From Candidatus Tisiphia endosymbiont of Nedyus quadrimaculatus (GTDB lineage Bacteria; Pseudomonadota; Alphaproteobacteria; Rickettsiales; Rickettsiaceae), in NCBI RefSeq assembly GCF_964059235.1, contig NZ_OZ060452.1:1550001-1614000 (forward strand): DNA of 64,000 nucleotides, given 5' to 3'. This document shows positions 56,979-64,000 of the stretch, piece after piece. The notes under the pieces were generated by a model. The model saw only the letters and a program-made list of their open reading frames with translations, ran no database searches and was not told where the DNA came from. Both the position numbers and the translations under genes were made by a program. Each line of letters opens with the position of its first letter. The stretch's first letter is position 1.

Positions 56979-59620
56979 GCTCCGCCTTTATTTCCGCTTG
57001 AGCTGCAGCAATCCTTGCGATAGGAATACGGTATGGTGAACAGGATATATAATGTAAACCAATTTTATGAAAAAACTCTATAGAATCAGGATTGCCCGCA
57101 TGTTCTCCGCATACGCCAAGTTTTAATGTAGGGTTGTTTTTTAGCCCACGTTTTATAGCAATTTCTATTAACTCACCAACCCCTTCCTCATCCAATTTAC
57201 TAAAAGGATCAAATGCAAAGATTTTTTTTTTCCAAATAGTCTGGAAAAAATGACGCTACATCATCTCTAGAAATGCCGTAAGTTGTTTGTGTTAAATCGT
57301 TGGTACCAAAGCTAAAGTAATCTACCTGCTTGGCAATTTCTCCAGCTTTTAAAGCAGCTCTTGGTAACTCGATCATAGTACCAAGAATAAAATCAAACTT
57401 ACATTGGTTAGTATTCTCCATGTCAATGATCACATCTTGTATATGTATCTTTAAAGCTTTTAGCTCATTAACGTCACTGATTAAAGGAATCATTAACTCT
57501 AGAACAATATTTATATTTTCTTCAATTTGTAATTCTCTGATAGCAGTAAAAATTGCCATTATTTGCATTTGATAAATCTCAGGATAAGAAATACCTAGGC
57601 GACATCCTCTATGTCCAAGCATGGGGTTCACTTCATATAATGCGTGCAAACGTTGTTCCACAACAGCTAAAGGTAGATTCATAACATCTGCTAAGTTTCT
57701 TTTATCAATCTCTGTTGTTGGCAAAAATTCATGTAAAGGAGGGTCAAGCAGTCTTATATTTACGGCTTTACCATGCATAATTCGAAATAATGCCTTAAAA
57801 TCTCGAATTTGCAAGGGCAATAATTTATTTATCGCAAGTTTTCTCCGTTCTATATCAGGAGCAATTATCATTTCTCGTACTAATGGAATTTTATCAGGGT
57901 CAAAAAACATATGTTCTGTTCTACATAGTCCAATTCCACATGCCCCAAATTTCATGGAAACACCAGCATCTAAAATAGTTTCAGCATTGGCTCTAACTTT
58001 TAAAGTAGCAAATTCATCTGCCCAATCTAGAATTGTTTGAAATTCCTTAGTAAAACTAGGCTGAATAAGTGGTACTTCCCCTAAAAAAATTTTTCCTGTT
58101 CCACCATCTATAGTTATTAAGTCACCATAATTAATGATAGTTTCCCCTATTTTAAAGAGCTGTTTTTTTTCATCTATTACCACATCACTTGCCCCGCAAA
58201 CACATGGTTTTCCTAATCCTCTAGCGACTACAGCCGCATGTGATGTCATTCCACCTCTAGCTGTAAGAATACCGGCTGAAACATACATGCCATTTATATC
58301 TTCAGGACTAGTATCATGGCGTACCAAAATTACTTTATGGTGATGCGACATTTTTTCGGCATCATATGGAGAAAAAACTACTATACCAGTAGCAGCCCCA
58401 GGAGATGCTGGTAGTCCCTTAGCAATGGGGCTTAGAGTATTGCTATAATCAATAGCCGTATGCAAAAGCTGAGTTAGCGATTCCGGATCTACACGCATTA
58501 TTGCTTGTTGTTTAGTAATCAGTCCTTCTTGTACCATATCCGTGGCAATTTTAATACTGGCTAAAGCTGTTCTTTTAGCAGTACGTGTTTGCAAGATATA
58601 GAATTTACCATTTTCCACGGTAAATTCTATATCTTGTATATCCAAGTAATGTAGTTCTAACTTCTTACAAATTCCCTGTAATTGATCAAATATTTGTGGC
58701 ATAACTGTTTGCATTGAGCAATCAAGATTATGATCGTTTGACATAATAGGGCTTGGAGTTCTTGTCCCTGACACTACATCTTCACCTTGGGCGTTTACTA
58801 GATATTCGCCAAAAAGTTTATTTTCACCAGTTGCAGGGCAACGTGAGAATACTACGCCTGTTGCAGAATTATTGTTTTGATTACCAAAAACCATTGACTG
58901 TACATTAATTGCTGTGCCCCAATCATTGGGTATATTATGTAGCTTTCTATAAGTTATTGCCCTATCACTTGTCCAAGATTTTAATACGGCTTTTATTGAT
59001 TCTTCTAGTTGTGTATATGGATCAAAAAACGATTTACCACAATGATTAAAGAGTATCTTTTTAAATTCTTCAACTATTATTCTTAGGAAATCCCCAGTAA
59101 TTTCGTTCTCTTGATAAATATTACATTTGCTCTTATGCATTTCAAATGCATTCTTAAATAATCCGTTTGAAACGGATAATGCTGTTGATCCGTACATTTC
59201 TAAGAATCTTCGGTAGCTGTCAAGAGCAAAAATTTCATTTCCAGTACTGGATAGCACATCGCAAACTTGATCATTATACCCAAGATTAAGTATAGTATCC
59301 ATCATGCCGGGCATAGAAGCTCTTGAGCCTGAACGGACGGATAGTAGTAGTGGATTTTTATGATCCCCAAAAATCTTACCAGTAGTATTTTCTAAATTTT
59401 TAACAGCTACCGCTAAGTCCTTATTAAAATTTTCAGGCAAATTGTAATTATTTTTATAAAAATAATTACAAAGTTCTGTAGTAATAGTAAAACCATCGGG
59501 AATAGGTAAATTTAAGTTAGACATCTCAGCAAGACCAGCTCCTTTACTACCAAGTATGTCTTTCATTTGGGCATTGCCTTCCCCGCCGTTAGTACCAAAA
59601 TAATAGATCCATTTGTTCAT
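56959..59620 (-). pseudogene. ppdK: Pyruvate phosphate dikinase, one-base frameshift at an A10 run
   Basis: PpdK interconverts pyruvate, ATP and phosphate with PEP. From ATG 59620 (MNKWIYYFGTNGGEGNAQMK) the nucleotide-binding domain (ILGSKGAGLAEMSNLNLPIP) and the phosphohistidine domain (ARGGMTSHAAVVARGLGKPC, His) are intact. So is most of the PEP/pyruvate barrel (GIGLCRTEHMFF). The frame ends at 57209 after DYLEKKNLCI. The rest (DEEGVGELIEIAIKRG, LGVCGEHAGNP with the catalytic Cys, to 56959) is in the next frame. One A fewer in the A10 run at about 57221-57230 restores 886 residues. Slippage could allow expression; otherwise it is inactive. Longer N-terminal frame to 59692 is repeat-derived. 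Confidence 0.88.
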
Positions 59621-59636
59621 AAATACCGAAACAATT

Positions 59637-59772
59637 TCTAATATATACTCAAATGATTTGGAGAATTGGATTTGAAAATGAATGGTGAGCAAGCGGAACG
59701 TACATAATAGTATAGTTACGCATGCGAATCCATGATATTTTCAAAAAACAATTCTTCAAAGCAGAAGAGTAT
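59637..59772 (-). repeat. 130-bp dispersed repeat, copy 2
   Basis: This is the reverse complement of 43628-43757: ACTCAAATGATTTGGAGAAT, TGGATTTGAAAATGAATGGT, TTACGCATGCGAATCCATGA, CAATTCTTCAAAGCAGAAGA. It lies just upstream of the ppdK start and may hold its promoter region. Confidence 0.8.
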
Positions 59773-59822
59773 AGCTATTATATAATATGGCTAGATAAGC
59801 TGCAATGTTTAAATGCCCTGTT

Positions 59823-59947
59823 ATACCAATTCCGAAAACTAATCATCACGTCGTCGTACTTCGCGATCTTCGTTCCTCACGTACTAGTGTACGCTCCGGT
59901 GCTCGACACTTGTACTCCTAGTGCTAATTTAGTTTTGGGAAATGGTA
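59823..59947. repeat. RPE-like palindromic element upstream of ppdK
   Basis: The left arm TACCAATTCCGAAAACTAAT pairs with the right arm TTAGTTTTGGGAAATGGTA. The core GATCTTCGTTCCTCACGTAC, then TAGTGTACGCTCCG, is nearly the same as in the IS4 insert (14602-14752), while the arms differ. The 97-codon frame across 59722-60012 is made of this and the neighbouring repeat and is not a gene. Confidence 0.78.
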
Positions 59948-60053
59948 TTAGAAGATATCTCATAACTCAATTCTCCCAAGTCTTTTCCCTCACTCTCTTG
60001 ATTTCTAGTTGATCAAATTTTGTGCCGCTTAAGGATTCATTAAAATAAATTTT

Positions 60054-60094
60054 CTTCCTCTTAACTTCTTATTTTCTCTTAATCCGAAATTTGG
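60054..60094 (+). repeat. Direct repeat, downstream side of the C58-like gene
   Basis: CTTCCTCTTAACTTCTTATT, then TTCTCTTAATCCGAAATTTG. It matches 61621-61661 at 35 of 41 positions in the same orientation. Confidence 0.6.
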
Positions 60095-60098
60095 ATTT

Positions 60099-61496
60099 TC
60101 AGATTATATCAGGAGTATCACCAATAACGTTGCTTAATACTTTTTCTTCTTCATAGCCTTTTAAATCTAAAGCATGAATAACCTCTTGACCTTGCTCAAA
60201 TTTTAAGAATTTTAGATTTAATGCTATATCAATATTTATATCACGAACAATATTTATATCATGAGCAATATTCATATACTCACTAGTATTTTTGATAATA
60301 GAGTTTATACTCTCATCATTGTTCTCCTGCATTTCTGTTTTTAATTGTAATAAAACATTTTTTACTTTGTCATTCAGTATAGGATCATTTATTAATTTCT
60401 CAATATTACTAGTGCTAATGTTGTTCTTTAAGAACTGGTTGACAAAATAATCATTGTTGCATTCTTCACAAATTATTTTGGATAACTGTTCGGAAGTAAA
60501 ATGAAATTGTTGTTTATCTTTATAATATTTCCAATCTTCTTCATTAGGATTTAAGCTAAATATTTCTATGTTTAGCTTTGCTGTAGTAAATACACATAAT
60601 TGCTTCCAAAAGTTATCTACAAATGAATCAAAGCTTTGATAAGATATTTCACCTGAATTTGGATCAAAAAAATGTAATATTTTATTTGCATCTAAATATA
60701 AAGCAGTTGCATGTTGATCACTAAAAGTGTTAAGAGAAATTAGTTTTTGAGGTTGTATTAACTCTTCAATCTTTTGTCTAAAAGCTTCTTTTATAAGATG
60801 TTTATAATTATATGAAAATATTTTTTTTATTTCATGTATTTTCTTTTGTACCCCTTCCCCTGTAGTATAATACTCAAGTAAAGCCATATTTTGTAAATGT
60901 GGTGCTTTACTATCGGAACGAAGGGTTTGAGTCTTTATTGTACTTATATCTTCCAATTGACTAAAATCCCATGAATAGTTGTTGTTTTCTCTCTTTTCAA
61001 TAGTGTGATGACTAGCAAGTAAATTTTGAATAAATACATCAATATTTAATTTTTGTTGATCATCTAGTGTTGTGTATGGCTTTTTTAATAATTCGTTTAT
61101 ATTATAAATATATTTATCATCATTAATCCATATTTTATTGGTATCATCATGAGTTAATGTTTCGTTGTTTATGTCTTTAGATATTCCTTTACCAAAGAGC
61201 CACATAGATGATAAGCCATAACATATACCTTTTGCCACATTAAAATAATGAATAAATTTTATTTTATAGTTTATATAATCTTGTTCTTGTTTTAACAAGT
61301 TTGTCGTATTAATACGACTAGGCCATATACTTTGGGGATCTTCTAGCTGGGCTTCTGTTAAAAAATTTTTGCCCAATCCCTCATTTAATTGGTATGCTAA
61401 AAATTTTGCTATATTCTTGATAAGGGTGTATTGAGAAAACTCTCTATTCACCAATAAACTAGTGGCTTCAGTTTCTATTGTATTTTGTTTTGCCAT
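60099..61496 (-). CDS. Candidate YopT-type (peptidase C58-like) cysteine protease; possible effector
   Basis: This is a 465-residue protein from ATG 61496 (MAKQNTIETE, after GAGGTAAATA). It is not a recognised close family, but it shows the order and spacing of the C58 catalytic triad. Cys 92 lies in AKGICYGLSSMWLFGKG (compare G-x-C-x-x-L-x-x-x-W). His 262 lies in SDQHATALYLD. Asp 278, 16 residues later, lies in ILHFFDPNSGEISYQSF (compare FFDPN-x-G-E). In YopT the His-Asp gap is also 16. No signal peptide or membrane helix. C58 proteins are secreted into host cells and cut lipid-modified GTPases or other substrates. The C-terminal 150 residues are helical and unassigned. Longer frame to 61538 is less likely. 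Confidence 0.6.
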   Translation of the reverse strand: MAKQNTIETEATSLLVNREFSQYTLIKNIAKFLAYQLNEGLGKNFLTEAQLEDPQSIWPSRINTTNLLKQEQDYINYKIKFIHYFNVAKGICYGLSSMWLFGKGISKDINNETLTHDDTNKIWINDDKYIYNINELLKKPYTTLDDQQKLNIDVFIQNLLASHHTIEKRENNNYSWDFSQLEDISTIKTQTLRSDSKAPHLQNMALLEYYTTGEGVQKKIHEIKKIFSYNYKHLIKEAFRQKIEELIQPQKLISLNTFSDQHATALYLDANKILHFFDPNSGEISYQSFDSFVDNFWKQLCVFTTAKLNIEIFSLNPNEEDWKYYKDKQQFHFTSEQLSKIICEECNNDYFVNQFLKNNISTSNIEKLINDPILNDKVKNVLLQLKTEMQENNDESINSIIKNTSEYMNIAHDINIVRDINIDIALNLKFLKFEQGQEVIHALDLKGYEEEKVLSNVIGDTPDII

Positions 61497-61620
61497 ATTA
61501 TTTACCTCATGGTATGTAACGAAGGAGTAATATAACACAATGTTAAACCGTTTGCAACGGGTTTTTTACAATAATGCAATTATTATAATTTCTTAAATAT
61601 CAATTTGTCTAGTAAAACTC

Positions 61621-61661
61621 CTTCCTCTCAACTTTTTATCTCCTCTTAATCCAAAATTTGA
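61621..61661 (+). repeat. Direct repeat, upstream side of the C58-like gene
   Basis: CTTCCTCTCAACTTTTTATC, then TCCTCTTAATCCAAAATTTG; partner of 60054-60094. Together they bracket the gene at a distance of about 1.6 kb. Confidence 0.6.
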
Positions 61662-61786
61662 GTATAATATTATCTGTAATGTTTAAAGCGTATTTTGTAA
61701 GAAAAATAGTGTTTTTTTCATAGGATAGGGTTATGCTAAGATTTAAATTACTCTTATGCTAACAGTATTCGTAAATAACCGGACAA

Positions 61787-62728
61787 ATGACGTTTCACCT
61801 TAATAATTGCTGGCTTAATATTTATAAACCTAAAGGTATAAGCTCAGCAAAGCTTGTTTCTATCATTAAGAAAAGCCTTTTAGGTGCTAAAGTTGGTCAT
61901 TGTGGGACTTTGGATGTTGAAGCTGAAGGTGTATTACCTTTGGCAATTGGTGAAGCAACAAAATTAATACGAGTTCTAGTAGATACAAAGAAAACTTACA
62001 TTTTTACGGTGCAGTTTGGTAGGCAAACTGATACAGCAGATGCTTCAGGTAAAATAATAAAGGTTACTGATGATATTCCCAATTCAATTGATTGCCAGAA
62101 TATATGTAAAAAATTCATAGGTACAATAAAACAACGTCCTCCTGCCTTTTCTGCTATAAAAGTTAACGGTATTAGATCTTATAAATTAGCACGAGAAGAT
62201 TTGGCAGTAGAATTAACTCCTCGAAATATTGAAATATATAATTTAGAATGTCTTAATTTCAATCACCGAAATAATCAAGCTACTTATAAGGTTGAATGCT
62301 CTAAAGGGACTTATGTAAGGACGCTAGCAGAAGATATTGCTTTATCCTTGCAAAGTTTAGGATTTGTGGTAGAATTACAGCGTACTAAAGTTGGAATATT
62401 TACAGCATGCAATGCTATTAAATTAACAGAACTTGATATACAAAAGCAAGAAATGAAACAGTTTCTTGCAGAAAAAGCTATAAAGATTGAAGTAGTACTG
62501 GACGACATCCTGGTGCTTGATGCTACTACTGACCAAGCTAAGAAAATCATTCATGGTCAGAAATGCTATTTTGATTATCCTGAAAATATTGAATTAATTT
62601 GGATTCAATATCATGGCTCTCTTTTAGCAATTGGTAGCTTGAGTGAAAATTGCTTTAATTCTTTTCGAGTATTTAACCTAATAAAAATAAACATGGAGAT
62701 TAATGATGTCGATTACAGCACAGCGTAA
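61787..62728 (+). CDS. truB: tRNA pseudouridine-55 synthase TruB
   Basis: TruB makes pseudouridine 55 in the T-loop of tRNAs. The start block [20 protein letters not shown] leads to the catalytic Asp in [39 protein letters not shown] and [20 protein letters not shown] are typical later blocks. The 313 residues include a C-terminal RNA-binding part. It heads truB-rpsO-pnp and overlaps rpsO by about 25 bp. Confidence 0.96.
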   Translation: MTFHLNNCWLNIYKPKGISSAKLVSIIKKSLLGAKVGHCGTLDVEAEGVLPLAIGEATKLIRVLVDTKKTYIFTVQFGRQTDTADASGKIIKVTDDIPNSIDCQNICKKFIGTIKQRPPAFSAIKVNGIRSYKLAREDLAVELTPRNIEIYNLECLNFNHRNNQATYKVECSKGTYVRTLAEDIALSLQSLGFVVELQRTKVGIFTACNAIKLTELDIQKQEMKQFLAEKAIKIEVVLDDILVLDATTDQAKKIIHGQKCYFDYPENIELIWIQYHGSLLAIGSLSENCFNSFRVFNLIKINMEINDVDYSTA

Positions 62729-62975
62729 GCAGCAATTAATTACAGAATATGCTACTAAAGAAAACGATACTGGTTCTAGTGAAGTGCAATGTGCAATTCT
62801 AACCGAAAGAATCAATAACTTAACAGGGCATTTTAAAACTAATCACAAAGATTTTTCTTCGAGAAGAGGATTATTGATGTTAGTTGGTCGTAGGCGTCGA
62901 TTGTTGGATTATATCAAGAAGCAAAGTCTAAGCAGATATTTGTCGTTGATTAATAAACTAGGAATAAGAAAGTAA
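62706..62975 (+). CDS. rpsO: 30S ribosomal protein S15
   Basis: S15 is a primary binder of 16S rRNA. The 89 residues start [20 protein letters not shown]; then [40 protein letters not shown] and [20 protein letters not shown] are family blocks. Two ATGs are adjacent (62703 and 62706); the second gives the standard N-terminus. A terminator follows, but truB-rpsO-pnp is the usual operon order. Confidence 0.97.
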   Translation: MSITAQRKQQLITEYATKENDTGSSEVQCAILTERINNLTGHFKTNHKDFSSRRGLLMLVGRRRRLLDYIKKQSLSRYLSLINKLGIRK

Positions 62976-62980
62976 AATAA

Positions 62981-63018
62981 AGCCCGGTCAAAAAATTAAA
63001 ATTTTAGCCGGGTTTTTT
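62981..63018 (+). terminator. Rho-independent terminator after rpsO
   Basis: AGCCCGGTCAAAAAATT pairs with AATTTTAGCCGGGTT (with small mismatches), followed by a TTTTTTG run. It lies 6 bp past the rpsO stop and 22 bp before pnp, so it may act as an attenuator between the two. Confidence 0.75.
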
Positions 63019-63040
63019 GTTCATTAAATAAGGAATAAGA

Positions 63041-64000
63041 ATGTTGGAAGAAATAACTAAAACGATAGAATTAGGTGGGAAACTACTAGAATTAACTACT
63101 GGTAAAATTGCTCGTCAAGCTGATGGAGCAGTTATGGTAAAAATGGGAGGAAGTGTCTTATTATGTACTGCCGTGAGTAGCAAAGAAGCAAAAGAAGGGA
63201 TAGGATTCTTTCCTCTTACTGTACACTACAAAGAAATGGCATTTGCTGCTGGTAAAATACCAGGAGGATTTTTTAAAAGAGAAGGTAAAGGGTCAGAAAA
63301 AGAAGTATTAGTCTCACGCTTGATCGACAGGCCGATTAGACCATTATTCCACCCAGCCTTTCTTAATGAAACGCAAGTAATCTGTACTGTTCTTTCATAT
63401 GATCCTGAATGTAATACAGATATATTAGCAATTATCGGAGCATCGGCTGCATTGGCTTTGTCTAGTGCACCCTATCAAGATATAGTAGCAGCTAGCAGAG
63501 TTGGTTTGATAAATGATCAATTCATATTAAACCCTTCATTTAGCCAATTAAAAACTAGTAAGCTAGACTTAGTAGTGGCAGGAACTAAGACGTCAGTTAT
63601 GATGGTTGAATCTGAAGCTGATCTATTGTCCGAAGAAAAAATGTTGGAAGCTATTGAGTTCGGTCACAAGGCATTACAGCCTGTAATTGAATTGATTAAT
63701 GACTTAGTAAAAAGTGCTGGGAAACCTAAATTACAGCTTACCGATTTATTCCCTACTAGCTTAAAGGAACAAATTAGAAGTATCGCATCAGAAGATATTC
63801 AGCATGCTTTTTCTATCAAATTAAAACAAGAAAGGGTCTTAGCGGTAAAACATGTTTCTGATATAATTAAGCGACATTTTGCCGAAGATATTGCTAATAA
63901 TAATCTTACTAATGCTCAGATTGAGTTCGCTCTTAAAGAAGTAGAATCAGAAATATTACGGAAAAACGTATTAAAGAATAATATCCGTATCGATGGTAGA
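63041..64000 (+). CDS. pnp: Polyribonucleotide nucleotidyltransferase (PNPase), 5' part
   Basis: This is a phosphorolytic 3'-5' exoribonuclease of the RNA degradosome. The frame opens [20 protein letters not shown] after AAGGAATAAGA and stays open to the window edge (320 codons). The first RNase PH domain is clear: [60 protein letters not shown] and [12 protein letters not shown]. The start of the second half is entered near NNIRIDGR. The remaining RNase PH core, KH and S1 domains would lie beyond the edge. Confidence 0.96.
   Translation, partial: MLEEITKTIELGGKLLELTTGKIARQADGAVMVKMGGSVLLCTAVSSKEAKEGIGFFPLTVHYKEMAFAAGKIPGGFFKREGKGSEKEVLVSRLIDRPIRPLFHPAFLNETQVICTVLSYDPECNTDILAIIGASAALALSSAPYQDIVAASRVGLINDQFILNPSFSQLKTSKLDLVVAGTKTSVMMVESEADLLSEEKMLEAIEFGHKALQPVIELINDLVKSAGKPKLQLTDLFPTSLKEQIRSIASEDIQHAFSIKLKQERVLAVKHVSDIIKRHFAEDIANNNLTNAQIEFALKEVESEILRKNVLKNNIRIDGR

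Noticed and set aside
59722..60012. A 96-residue plus-strand protein upstream of ppdK
   Set aside because: The frame consists of the end of one dispersed repeat and the RPE at 59823-59947; no family features and no clear ribosome site.

Overview
This AT-rich window looks like a chromosome segment of an obligate intracellular alphaproteobacterium of the family Rickettsiaceae: Rickettsia itself or a close, repeat-rich relative. The evidence is conserved gene blocks (dnaG-rpoD, recO-era-rnc-lepB, mraZ-rsmH-ftsL-ftsI, truB-rpsO-pnp), pyruvate phosphate dikinase, heme A synthase, MFS carriers, AddB and a dense population of palindromic elements. One of these sits in frame inside a gene in the manner of Rickettsia palindromic elements (RPEs). 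Genus and species cannot be fixed by eye.

Layout. 0-14 kb is mostly housekeeping: primase end, sigma-70, RecO, Era, RNase III, signal peptidase I, TruA, LolD, a LolC/E permease, an MFS carrier, an intact MetK, a DUF167 protein and HtpG. 14-20 kb is accessory: an IS4-type element broken by an RPE, a DUF3142 gene translationally coupled to a large secreted protein with an internal stop, an IS4 remnant and IS256 copy 1. 20-25 kb holds a 1300-residue repeat protein and a block of intergenic repeats including a MITE with 44-bp inverted ends. 25-41 kb carries a solute-binding/TRIC-like fusion, XseA, AddB with in-frame repeat insertions, a VTT-domain protein, an MFS carrier, PolA, a DUF4410 lipoprotein and the division cluster. 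41-54 kb is the most disturbed part: a holin-like gene, a fatty acid desaturase, XseB, an IS110 transposase, IS256 copies 2 and 3, two coiled-coil/Sel1-like effector candidates, a ProP-like carrier cut by an IS, and remnants of IS110, IS630, IS21-like and two IS5-type elements. 54-64 kb returns to core genes (CtaA, RluC, PpdK, TruB, S15, Pnp) but includes a candidate YopT-type cysteine protease gene flanked by direct repeats.

How it works together. The core genes form short co-directional operons with overlapping starts and stops (MFS-lolC-lolD-truA, lepB-rnc, mraZ-rsmH-ftsL-ftsI, ctaA-rluC, truB-rpsO-pnp). Between and inside them lie several families of palindromic DNA: a four-hairpin module, elements with terminal inverted repeats, GTCATTCCCGC-type and CGTCATTGCGAG-type palindromes, and RPEs. 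Some supply stop codons or in-frame peptides. The accessory genes (C58-like protease, 1300-residue repeat protein, coiled-coil pair) are the likeliest host-interaction candidates. No tRNA, rRNA or CRISPR array was recognised.
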